Shown here one piece after another: positions 29,633 through 37,828 of a DNA stretch of 64,000 nt. The notes beneath the pieces were generated by a model. The model had not been told where the DNA came from, ran no database searches, and was given only the letters and a program-made list of their open reading frames with translations. Location of the stretch: positions 124,001 through 188,000 of the forward strand of contig NZ_RKLN01000004.1 in the NCBI RefSeq assembly GCF_004011835.1, written 5' to 3'. The position numbers were made by a program, and so were the translations under genes. The DNA is from Rhodococcus spongiicola. Its GTDB lineage: Bacteria; Actinomycetota; Actinomycetes; Mycobacteriales; Mycobacteriaceae. The number at the start of each line of letters is the position of its first letter. Position 1 is the first letter of the stretch.

Positions 29633-30787
29633 GTGAATTGGTTCAGTGGTTTACGAGAACGCCGCACCATCGCGGGGCGTGTAGTGCGTCTGGTGTTCGG
29701 TGCGGCAGCTGTTTCGGCGATGGTGCTGGGTATGACCGGTGCGGGAGCGGGGGCCGCAGCCGCGGACACCGTCATCGACACCATTCCCGTCGGGAGCGAG
29801 CCGATCGGGGTGGCGGTGTCCCCATTGGGGTCCCGCGCCTACGTCACCAACAACATTGGCGGTACGGTGTCGGTGATCAACACCGTCACGAACACAGTGG
29901 TCGACACCATTCCGGTCGGAAACGCTCCGTTCGGGGTGGCGGTGTCCCCGCTAGGAGCCCGCGTCTACGTCACCAACCAGAGTGACGGCACGGTGTCGGT
30001 GATCAACACCTTCACGAATACGGTGGTGGACACCATTGCGGTCGGGGCTGCCCCGTCCGGGGTGGCGGTGTCCCCGCTCGGGGCCCGCGTCTACGTCTCC
30101 AACGTGAGTGACGGCACGGTGTCGGTGATCAACACCTTCACGAACTCGGTGGTGGACACCATTGTGGTCGGGGCCACCCCCGCCGGGGTGGCGGTGTCCC
30201 CGCTTGGGGCCCGCGTCTTTGTTGCCAACAGTGGGGACGGCACGGTGTCGGTGATCGACGCCTTCACGAATACAGTGGTCGACACCATTCCGGTCGGGGC
30301 CGACCCGTTCGGGGTGGCGATCAATCCCGACGGGTCCCGTGTCTACGTTGTGAACCTGGCCGACGGCACGGTGTCGGTGATCGACACCTTCACCAACACC
30401 GTCATCGACACCGTCACGGTCGGGAACCTCCCTCGGGGCGTGGCGGTCACCCCATCCGGGGCCCGCGCCTACGTCACTAACCGCCCTGACGGCACGGTGT
30501 CGGTGATCGACACCCTCTCGAATACGGTGGTCGACACCATTGCGGTCGGGAACCTCCCGTTCGGGGTGGCGGTGAACCGGGACGGGTCCCGGGTCTACGT
30601 CACCAACGCCGGTGACGGCACGGTGTCGGTGATCGCCGTCGAGAAGTGCCCGGGCTCATTGTGCTTCGGAGCCGGTTCTTTGGCGGGTGCAGGTGCCGGT
30701 TCGACGGGCAGTTCGGGGTCGACAGGTGGCGGGTCGTTCGCGGGCGCCGGGGCCGGTGCCGGTTCGGCGGGCAGCACATCGAGCTGA
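29633..30787 (+). CDS. secreted seven-bladed YVTN beta-propeller protein 4
   Basis: A 384-residue paralogue starting at GTG (MNWFSGLRERRTIAGRVVRL). Signal peptide with cleavage near GAAAA-DT. Seven blades; the linker between blades 1-4 is typically VSVINTFTNTVVDT, with Asn replacing Asp of the other paralogues. The last blade ends IAVEKCPGSLCFGAG and the tail (SLAGAGAGSTGSSGSTGGGSF) closes in GSAGSTSS. The first 14 residues and the leader are identical to gene 3, indicating duplication of the whole transcription unit. Confidence 0.88.
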   Translation: MNWFSGLRERRTIAGRVVRLVFGAAAVSAMVLGMTGAGAGAAAADTVIDTIPVGSEPIGVAVSPLGSRAYVTNNIGGTVSVINTVTNTVVDTIPVGNAPFGVAVSPLGARVYVTNQSDGTVSVINTFTNTVVDTIAVGAAPSGVAVSPLGARVYVSNVSDGTVSVINTFTNSVVDTIVVGATPAGVAVSPLGARVFVANSGDGTVSVIDAFTNTVVDTIPVGADPFGVAINPDGSRVYVVNLADGTVSVIDTFTNTVIDTVTVGNLPRGVAVTPSGARAYVTNRPDGTVSVIDTLSNTVVDTIAVGNLPFGVAVNRDGSRVYVTNAGDGTVSVIAVEKCPGSLCFGAGSLAGAGAGSTGSSGSTGGGSFAGAGAGAGSAGSTSS

Positions 30788-30805
30788 ACCGCCACCTGGT
30801 GAGCC

Positions 30806-30845
30806 GGGGCGTCGTCACCTCGAATGTGGGGGGTGGCGGCGCCCC
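30806..30845 (+). terminator. terminator after beta-propeller gene 4
   Basis: GGGGCGTCGTCACC pairs with GGTGGCGGCGCCCC (14 bp with two G-U pairs), 18 bases after the stop. Confidence 0.78.
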
Positions 30846-30927
30846 AGGCTCATTGACCGATCTGCCGCAGCGACCGGGCTGGCGCTTGTGGGGGGTTTCG
30901 GTGTTTCTCCGGGTGTTTCGGTGTTGT

Positions 30928-31023
30928 GGTTGTTAGCCTCCCCGCGTCCGGCGTCTGGTCCGGGTGCCGGTTTGTGTCACTGCATTGCCTGTCCGTTTTG
31001 TTCTTCTACCGTGGGAGAGAAAC
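30928..31023 (+). promoter_or_regulatory. conserved leader of beta-propeller gene 5
   Basis: TTGTTAGCCT with TAGCCT at 30934, 90 bases before GTG. Confidence 0.62.
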
Positions 31024-32178
31024 GTGAATTGGTTCAGTGGTTTACGAGCACGCGGCACTATCGGGGGGCGTGTAGTGCGTCTGGTGATGGGTGTGGCAGC
31101 GGTGTCGGCGATGGTGCTGGGTGTGGCCGGTTTGGGTGCGGGGGCAGCGGCTGCGGACAGCGTCGTCGACACTATTCCGGTCGGAAACGTCCCGCTCGAT
31201 GTGGCGGTGTCCCCGACAGGGTCCCGCGTTTACGTCGCCAACAATGGTGACGGCACGGTGTCCGTGGTCGACACTTTCTCGAACTCGGTGGTCGACACGA
31301 TCACGGTCGGGGCGGTTCCGTCCGGGGTGGCGGTGTCTCCGCTCGGGTTCCGCGTCTACGTCACCAACGAGGGTGACGACACTTTGTCGGTGGTCGACAC
31401 GTTCTCGAATTCGGTGGTCGACACGGTCACGGCCGGGGCGGGTCCGTCCGGGGTGGCGGTGTCTCCGGACGGGTTCCGCGTCTACGTCACCAACGCTCTC
31501 GACGGCACGGTGTCGGTGGTCGACACGTTCTCGAATTCGGTGGTCGACACGGTCACGGTCGGGGCGGGTCCGTCCGGGGTGGCGGTGTCTCCGGACGGGT
31601 TCCGCGTCTACGTCACCAACTTCGACGACGGCACGGTGTCGGTGGTCGACACCTCCTCGAATTCGGTGGTCGACACCATTACGGTCGGGGCCGGCTCGTT
31701 CGGGGTGGTGGTGTCTCCGGACGGGTCCCGCGTCTACGTCACCAACACTTCCGACGGCACGGTGTCGGTGGTCGACACGTTCTCGAATTCGGTGGTCGAC
31801 ACCATTACCGTCGGGACCGCTCCGTCCGGGGTGGCGGTGTCTCCGGACGGGTCCCGCGTTTACGTCGCCAACGCTCTCGACGGCACGGTGTCGGTGGTCG
31901 ACACGTTCTCGAATTCGGTGGTCGACACCATCACGGGCGGGGACTTCCCTACCGGCGTGGCGGTGTCTCCGCTCGGGTCCCGCGTTTACGTCGCCAACGC
32001 TCTCGACGACACGGTGTCGGTGATCGCCGTGGAGAAGTGTCCGGGCTCCTTGTGCTTCGGTGCCGGTTCGTTCGCGGGCGCGGGGGCCGGCTCGACGGGC
32101 AGTGCCGGTTCGGCGGGTACCGGATCGTTCGCGGGTGCCGGGGCCGGTGCCGGGTCGACGGGTAGCACCACCAGCTGA
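31024..32178 (+). CDS. secreted seven-bladed YVTN beta-propeller protein 5
   Basis: A 384-residue paralogue, GTG start (MNWFSGLRARGTIGGRVVRL), signal peptide to about residue 44. Its seven blades are the most uniform of the family: VVDTFSNSVVDT joins almost every pair, and blades 3 and 4 share GAGPSGVAVSPDGFRVYVTN at the DNA level. This points to recent blade-by-blade conversion or amplification. The protein ends EKCPGSLCFGAGSFAG and a Gly/Ala/Ser tail as in protein 3. A perfect terminator follows, so the array ends here. Confidence 0.88.
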   Translation: MNWFSGLRARGTIGGRVVRLVMGVAAVSAMVLGVAGLGAGAAAADSVVDTIPVGNVPLDVAVSPTGSRVYVANNGDGTVSVVDTFSNSVVDTITVGAVPSGVAVSPLGFRVYVTNEGDDTLSVVDTFSNSVVDTVTAGAGPSGVAVSPDGFRVYVTNALDGTVSVVDTFSNSVVDTVTVGAGPSGVAVSPDGFRVYVTNFDDGTVSVVDTSSNSVVDTITVGAGSFGVVVSPDGSRVYVTNTSDGTVSVVDTFSNSVVDTITVGTAPSGVAVSPDGSRVYVANALDGTVSVVDTFSNSVVDTITGGDFPTGVAVSPLGSRVYVANALDDTVSVIAVEKCPGSLCFGAGSFAGAGAGSTGSAGSAGTGSFAGAGAGAGSTGSTTS

Positions 32179-32202
32179 CACCGCAGCGCCGTCAACGATT
32201 GT

Positions 32203-32231
32203 GCCGCCACCCTCACGATGAGGGTGGCGGC
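32203..32231 (+). terminator. terminator after beta-propeller gene 5
   Basis: A perfect 13-bp stem (GCCGCCACCCTCA) with a 3-base loop, 24 bases after the stop; also positioned to stop convergent transcription of the anti-sigma gene. Confidence 0.85.
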
Positions 32232-32297
32232 GTCATGTGGTGCGCGAACCGGAAATCGCCCTATAGATGATCTTGGGAGCACTTCTTCACGAGACGC

Positions 32298-33062
32298 TCA
32301 ACCGATCTCGGTCCGTGAGAGCAAGTCGGGGTTGGTGGCGTCGCAACCGCTGCCGACGACCAGCGCTGTGAGTCCAGGTGGACGGGGTCCAGGGAGGAGT
32401 AGGAGCACGGCGTCGCTGCCGCGGAACCGGACTTCCCGCATTCCCAGTACGGGTACCGACCGGTCAATTCCGTTGGCCTGCAGGCAGGTAGCACGGGACT
32501 CAGGGTCGGCGAGGCGGCCAACACCGTCCGCGTTCGACGAATCTGCATCACCCAACAGCGCTAGGACCTGACCGCCGTCGATGTCGGTCCCGAGGTCGAC
32601 CGCTGGGGGCTGCGGCGTCCCCGCCGTGGACGTTGCGACCGCCGCGGGTGCGGCCGGTCCTGTCGGGTCCATGCGGCCGAGTGCGAAGACCACACTGACA
32701 GCCGCGGCAGTCGATGCGACCGCCACCGCAATCCAGGTGCGCGCCGGCCGTCTCGTCCGAACCTCCGTCAACTCCGTCACGGTTGCAGAAGGACGCGAAT
32801 CATCTTGTGCCAGAGCGGTGTTGATACGAGTCACGATCTCCGGAGGGACCCGCGTCCCGAGGCTGTGGTCGCGGCCCGCCTCGCCAAGGTCGGCGGAGAC
32901 GGCGTCGAGGGCATCGATCACGGCGAGGGCGGCCGGATCCTGGCGCACGAGCGGCCACAGCCGAGTGCTGATGTCGTGAGGCAGGACGCCCGCATGCAGG
33001 TCGGCGAGCAAGTCAGTCGAGAACGGGGGGCCCAGCGTCTCGTCACCGTCGTGAACGGTCAT
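32298..33062 (-). CDS. anti-sigma-M factor, Rv3912-type
   Basis: A 254-residue single-pass membrane protein, the same length as Rv3912. ATG start 4 bases after GGAGG. The cytoplasmic N-terminal part (about 1-105) carries FSTDLLADLHAGVLPHD and would bind SigM; a membrane helix (TWIAVAVASTAAAVSVVFALG) spans about 110-130; the external part ends in a region with two Cys (RATCLQANG and GSGCDATN). It lies 64 bases after sigM on the same strand, the usual pairing of an ECF sigma factor with its inhibitor. Confidence 0.82.
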   Translation of the reverse strand: MTVHDGDETLGPPFSTDLLADLHAGVLPHDISTRLWPLVRQDPAALAVIDALDAVSADLGEAGRDHSLGTRVPPEIVTRINTALAQDDSRPSATVTELTEVRTRRPARTWIAVAVASTAAAVSVVFALGRMDPTGPAAPAAVATSTAGTPQPPAVDLGTDIDGGQVLALLGDADSSNADGVGRLADPESRATCLQANGIDRSVPVLGMREVRFRGSDAVLLLLPGPRPPGLTALVVGSGCDATNPDLLSRTEIG

Positions 33063-33126
33063 CTCACCTCCTACCTGCAAGTTTCGGTACGCAGTTGCGC
33101 CTTCACTTGGTTCAGACGCGAGGAGA

Positions 33127-33708
33127 TCAGGATCGGTTCCCTACCTCGCGCAAGTATTCCAAATGTGATGCGAGCTTGCTCCGCGCTCGCGCACAGCGAC
33201 TCTTGATGGTCCCCTCCGGCACGCCGAGCCGCCGGGCGGCCTCGGCGACCGAATAGCCCTCCATATCGACCGCGACGATCGCGGCGCGCTGTTCGACGGG
33301 CAACCGCAGCAGGGCCTGGTCGACGAGCAGGGTGACCTCACGCTCTGCGACGTAGTCCCGCACATCACGGGGATCGACTGCCTCATCGGACGACAGGGAC
33401 ACCGTTGGCCGCACACGGTTCCGGCGGATCCGGTCGAGGCATGCGTTCACCACGATCGTGTGCAGCCAGCTGCGAACAGCCGCGTCCTTCCGGAACGACC
33501 CCGCTGTGCGATGCACGGACAGCAGCGCCTCCTGCAGGGCGTCTGCGGCGTCCTCGACGGTGTAGCTCGTTCTCCTTGCAACGTGCCAAAGGTGGTCGTA
33601 GTGCCGACTCAGCAACTCTGGGAACGCGCCCGCGTCACCTGACGCGTGTGCCGCCAAGAGCTCCGAGTCCGACAGACCAGCCTTGGCGACCCCCCTGAAG
33701 ATTCGCAC
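33127..33708 (-). CDS. sigM: ECF RNA polymerase sigma factor SigM
   Basis: A 193-residue ECF sigma factor. Region 2 is ELLSRHYDHLWHVARRTSYTVEDAADALQEALLSVHR with RSWLHTIVVNACLDRIRRNR; region 4 is LLRLPVEQRAAIVAVDMEGYSVAEAARRLGVPEGTIKSRCARAR. It closely follows the mycobacterial SigM pattern (RLPVEQRAA.VAVDM.GYS). A GTG start just 7 bases after a TAACAT hexamer is used, so the message may be nearly leaderless; there is no clear alternative start. It sits between murJ and its anti-sigma gene. SigM in mycobacteria controls secreted and lipid-related functions. Confidence 0.92.
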   Translation of the reverse strand: MRIFRGVAKAGLSDSELLAAHASGDAGAFPELLSRHYDHLWHVARRTSYTVEDAADALQEALLSVHRTAGSFRKDAAVRSWLHTIVVNACLDRIRRNRVRPTVSLSSDEAVDPRDVRDYVAEREVTLLVDQALLRLPVEQRAAIVAVDMEGYSVAEAARRLGVPEGTIKSRCARARSKLASHLEYLREVGNRS

Positions 33709-33799
33709 CGGGCGGATGTTAGTCCATCAGTTGTTGCCTGGCACCTCGTGTACCCGGCTCATCCCGTCGGGGGCCGTGTCCGACGTTCGGTCCGCCGGA

Positions 33800-36700
33800 T
33801 CAGGGCGCCGGCGTGAACGACACCTCGGCGATGGCCGACTGGTTCTTTCCGTCTATCGTGCTCAGGTCGGTGATCCACACGAGAACGTTCTTGGTCGCGC
33901 CGTCCGCCGTCAGGGGGATCTCGGTCGCGCCGTCCCGCAGGGTGGCGTTTCCAATCACGTGCGTCTGGTCGAGCGTTGTGTCCGGCGCCGGCGCGGAACG
34001 GATCTCGACTTGTGTTCCGGGCGTTGGGGAAACGATCTCCATGCTCGCCAGCCGCACGGCGTCGGGCAGCGTCACCATCAGGCCCACACCGGATTTGAGC
34101 GCTGGGAACGGCTGGAAGTACGTTTCGGTTTCCCAGACGGTCTCCGGGTTACCGTCGATCGCGAGATCCGCGGTCTCGGCGTTGTCCGCCGTGCCCTGGG
34201 GCGAGAACGCCGAGGCCGACGCGGGGATAATGAAGGGCTCGGCCGCGGGTGGAACGGGAGCCGGGGGCGGGACCACGGCCGTCGGCGCGGGTGCTTCCAC
34301 CGTCGTCGTCAGACCGATGTCCTGGTTCGTGAGCGATTCGTCGGTGTTGCCGCCGGCCAGCAGGTTCGCCAGCCACCAGCCGATCAGAGCGAGGAGCACC
34401 ACGGTGAGGGCTCCGAGCGACACCAGGGCGATCAGCGTACGGTTCGATTTCCGCTTCTCAGCGGCTACCGCCTCGGGATCGGCCAGATCGTGTTCGTCCT
34501 CGCTAGGTGCCCGCTGCCCCAGCCGCAGAGCCGGCATGAGTTCGGTCTTCTGGTCGACGACCGTTGCCTGTTCGAGGATGTGCTGCACCGTCGCGGCGGC
34601 GCGGATACCACTGTCGCCACCGAGCGCCCGCACCGCGACCGCGGAGATCTCGAACGGGACGTCGGGTCGCACGGCCCGCGGTTCGACGGGACGGCCGGAC
34701 GGGTCTCGCTCGGCGGGGTCCATGCCGCTCGGATCGTCTGCGGTTTCCGCAAACGGCCAGTGTGCAGTTATGAGGGCATAGAGCATCGCTCCGAGCCCCC
34801 TGACGTCGGAGGCCGGGTCGGAGTCGGACAGGGTTCCCGGGAATGCCAGAACTGCGTCACCGGCGGTGCTGATGCGGATCCGGTCGGGTTGGTCGATCGA
34901 CAGTGCGCTGCCGCCGCGGTGCGCGGCCTCCGCCGCCGCAGCGAGTGCGCGTACGGCCCGGGCCGCCCCGATCGGCGACGGTTCGGTCGCTGCGATTTCC
35001 TTCAGTGACCGCCCCGGGGTCCACTCGGAGACGACGATGCCTCCGGAGCTACCGCGCACGACGTCGAGGACGCGGGCGAGGCCGGGCGAGTTGATTCGAC
35101 CCAGCCGCAGGGTGCGGGACAGGATCGCCTGCGGACCGTCGGGACCGGTTGCGGCGGCACCCTCGACTTGCTGCTCGGCATCGACGAAGGTGAGCGCCAC
35201 CTCGCGGTCGAGCTTGATGTCGAGAGCCTGCCAGAACTCGAGCCCGCGGGCACTGCCGTGCGGCGCCAGTAGTCGGTAGCGTCCGCCGGCCACCGACACG
35301 CCCGGCATCAGCTGGGGACCACGCAGCGGCCGACGAGGTTCGGGGGCCGAGCCGGTCACGCGTAGCGGGGGCAGTGGAGGCGAGCCGATCGGTAGCACGC
35401 CGGTGTCGACGTTCGGGTCGCGTCGGCGAGTGCGCTCCGTCGGTTGATGCGCGGTATCGTAATCGGAAGTAGCTGCAGCAGAGCCATTTTCGTCCGTGTC
35501 GTTTGAGGGGGTCAACTGTTGGTCCGCCGGATTCGCATCCGCGACGTCAGTAGCGCCCGCTGTGTCGGTGGCGTCCGCGACGTCAGTGACGTCGGTGGAC
35601 GTGCCGGTCTTACTGTCGGCAACGTCGTCGTCGCTCACACGCGCTCCTTCCATGAATTGGTCGGGTATATAATCACCGCCGACGTATGCCTCGCTGCGTC
35701 CAGGGTACGGGAGCCCGTCCGGCCGATCGAGAGACCGGGGGATGTTACGGATCACCGGAATCAACTCGGTATCGCCTTCGTACGGCAATTGCGCCGCCAC
35801 CCTGATCGCCGGCGGCGCCCCTTCCGCCTCGGGACTGACGCGGTCACGGAGCCCCGGGATCCTTCGCTGGACAGACACCGTGATCGCCAAGATCTCCGGG
35901 ACCTTCGCGAGCCACAGAAGAACGAATGTGACGACGAGCATCAACGCGCCGGTGATCGCGACGCGGATCATTGCGCCCGGGCCACCGAACGACTCCGACA
36001 GCCGGTCCAGACCCAGCAGCCGGTCCGCCGCGAACATCGCCACGGCACCCGCCGCGGACGACAGCAGCACCACCCACACCGTCTTTCCGACGTTCGCCAT
36101 CTGCAGGTTGCCGAGGCTGCGGTGCAGCAGAAAGCCACCGATGAACGCGCCCGTCACGAACGCGAGCCCGTTGGCCGCTCCGAGGAGGATCACCACCTGC
36201 TGGGTGTCCGAAGCGACGTACGGCGTCAGCGCCGACAGCGCCACCTTTACGCCGGTGATACCGAGGATGATCCACGTCGGGGTCCACGCCTGCTCGCGTG
36301 CATAGAACACCCGCAGATGGATCAGCACGAGCGAGTACGGGATGAGCGTGAACGCCGACCAGCTGACGGCCTCGCCGAGGCGCTCGGCACTCCCCTCGAA
36401 GAGGCCATACCCGAACAGCGCGTGGCCGACCTGCGGGCCCGCGAATGTGAGGAACGTGATGACCGGGAGGAGCGCGATCATCGTCAACCGCGTGGCCACC
36501 GACAGATCGTCGACGACGGCGGGGGTGTCGTCGGCGGCCGCGTTGCGGCTCAGACGCGGCATGATCGCCGTCAGCACGGTGACGCCGAGAACGCCGTAGG
36601 GCAACTGCAGCAGCAACCAGGCGTTGTTGTAGATCGCCGGGCCGGCCTCGTCGACGTCCGCCGAGACACGGGTAGCGAACACCATGCCGGCCTGGCTGAT

Positions 36701-37828
36701 CAGCACATACAACACGATCGCGGCGGCCATGCCACCGAACTGCTTGAGGCGGTCGTCGATGCCCCAGAGCGGTCGCAGCGAGATACCCTGCCGGCGGATC
36801 GCCGGGACCAGGCACACGGCCTGTGCCACGACTCCCGCTGTCACGCCGAGACCGAGGAGCAGCAGGTGCGGATCGCTGACCCGAACCGGGTCGAGCGAGA
36901 TGCCCCCCGGAATCAACCAGTACGCGGCGAGGATGCCGAGCACCACCACGTTGTTCAGGACGGGCGCCCACGCTCCGGGTTTGAATTCCTGCTGCGTGTT
37001 CAAGATCGCCGTGAATAGTGCCGACAGCCCGTAGAACAGGATCGCCGGCAGCAGCAGCAGTGTCAGCGCTGTGGCGAGTGCAATGTTGACCCGGCCGTGC
37101 TCCGGGAGAAATACGTACTTGACAAGGATCGGGGCGGCCGCGGTCGTCAGCAAAGCGGCCGCGCCCAGCAACGTGATGGACGCGGTGAAGAGCCTTCGGA
37201 CGAAGGCCGAGCCGCCGTCGGGATCCTCACTTTCGGCCCGGACCAGGACTGGCACGACGATCGCGGTGAGTACCGCCCCGAGCACCAGCTGGGAGATCAT
37301 GTTGGGGATCAGGTTGGCGACGGTGAAGGCGCTGGCCACGGCCGGGCCGAGCGCGGTGAGCAGCAGTAGCTGCTTGAGGAACCCGGTCATCCGGCTGATC
37401 AGTGTCGCGAACGCGATGGAACCGGTCGCGGCCAGCAGGCTCTTCTTCTCCGCTTCCTCGCTGGTGTTCACCGGTTCCCGACCGGCCGGGGGACCCGGCG
37501 GAGGCGGTGGTGCGGCGACGGGACCTGCGGGCATCTGTCTCGGTGGCCGAGGCGGCGGACCGGGGCGTGGTCCGGCGGGGGGCATCGGGCGCGGGCCATT
37601 TGCGGGTCCCGGGCGCGGCGGCGTCCGGGGCGGAACACCCGGTTGCTGCAGGCGGGGGCCGTTCGGCGGACCGGGGCGTGGTCCGGCGGGGGGCATCGGG
37701 CGCCGGGCACCGGGTGGCACCGCACCCGGTGGCACTGGGCGCGGTGGCTGCGATGGTGCCGGACCTCGTCCCCACGGAGCCGGCCGTCCCTTCGGCCGAT
37801 CGCCCTCGCCGGGAGAGTTCTCGGTCAT
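33800..37828 (-). CDS. murJ: MurJ lipid II flippase fused to pseudokinase and external C-terminal domain
   Basis: A 1342-residue protein of the mycobacterial MviN type. Residues 1-120 are a Pro/Gly-rich cytoplasmic tail. About 130-650 is the MurJ core with 14 or so helices (SLLAATGSIAFATLISRMTG at the start). A disordered Asp/Thr-rich linker follows, then a protein-kinase-like fold (about 850-1110) without catalytic motifs: the HRD position reads AHRGGSAL and no DFG is seen. A single helix (LIALVSLGALTVVLLALIGWW, about 1130) leads to an external discoidin-like domain (AIDGNPETVWETETY). In mycobacteria the pseudokinase, once phosphorylated, recruits FhaA; CwlM also binds MurJ. Overlaps the upstream DUF6049 gene by 4 bases. 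Confidence 0.95.
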   Translation of the reverse strand: MTENSPGEGDRPKGRPAPWGRGPAPSQPPRPVPPGAVPPGARRPMPPAGPRPGPPNGPRLQQPGVPPRTPPRPGPANGPRPMPPAGPRPGPPPRPPRQMPAGPVAAPPPPPGPPAGREPVNTSEEAEKKSLLAATGSIAFATLISRMTGFLKQLLLLTALGPAVASAFTVANLIPNMISQLVLGAVLTAIVVPVLVRAESEDPDGGSAFVRRLFTASITLLGAAALLTTAAAPILVKYVFLPEHGRVNIALATALTLLLLPAILFYGLSALFTAILNTQQEFKPGAWAPVLNNVVVLGILAAYWLIPGGISLDPVRVSDPHLLLLGLGVTAGVVAQAVCLVPAIRRQGISLRPLWGIDDRLKQFGGMAAAIVLYVLISQAGMVFATRVSADVDEAGPAIYNNAWLLLQLPYGVLGVTVLTAIMPRLSRNAAADDTPAVVDDLSVATRLTMIALLPVITFLTFAGPQVGHALFGYGLFEGSAERLGEAVSWSAFTLIPYSLVLIHLRVFYAREQAWTPTWIILGITGVKVALSALTPYVASDTQQVVILLGAANGLAFVTGAFIGGFLLHRSLGNLQMANVGKTVWVVLLSSAAGAVAMFAADRLLGLDRLSESFGGPGAMIRVAITGALMLVVTFVLLWLAKVPEILAITVSVQRRIPGLRDRVSPEAEGAPPAIRVAAQLPYEGDTELIPVIRNIPRSLDRPDGLPYPGRSEAYVGGDYIPDQFMEGARVSDDDVADSKTGTSTDVTDVADATDTAGATDVADANPADQQLTPSNDTDENGSAAATSDYDTAHQPTERTRRRDPNVDTGVLPIGSPPLPPLRVTGSAPEPRRPLRGPQLMPGVSVAGGRYRLLAPHGSARGLEFWQALDIKLDREVALTFVDAEQQVEGAAATGPDGPQAILSRTLRLGRINSPGLARVLDVVRGSSGGIVVSEWTPGRSLKEIAATEPSPIGAARAVRALAAAAEAAHRGGSALSIDQPDRIRISTAGDAVLAFPGTLSDSDPASDVRGLGAMLYALITAHWPFAETADDPSGMDPAERDPSGRPVEPRAVRPDVPFEISAVAVRALGGDSGIRAAATVQHILEQATVVDQKTELMPALRLGQRAPSEDEHDLADPEAVAAEKRKSNRTLIALVSLGALTVVLLALIGWWLANLLAGGNTDESLTNQDIGLTTTVEAPAPTAVVPPPAPVPPAAEPFIIPASASAFSPQGTADNAETADLAIDGNPETVWETETYFQPFPALKSGVGLMVTLPDAVRLASMEIVSPTPGTQVEIRSAPAPDTTLDQTHVIGNATLRDGATEIPLTADGATKNVLVWITDLSTIDGKNQSAIAEVSFTPAP

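Noticed and set aside
28102-31250. Cys-rich small proteins encoded in the propeller gene leaders (CHC..CPFCSS in a second frame)
   Set aside because: The frame runs on into the propeller genes out of phase, is broken in leader 1, and its similarity follows from conserved leader DNA.
31091-32023. Arg/Trp/Ser-rich frame overlapping propeller gene 5
   Set aside because: It repeats only because the gene below it repeats; composition and start are not those of a real protein.
24650-32297. Prophage, genomic island with integrase, or insertion sequence as carrier of the propeller array
   Set aside because: No integrase, transposase, terminal inverted repeats, target duplications or tRNA attachment site could be found at either edge.
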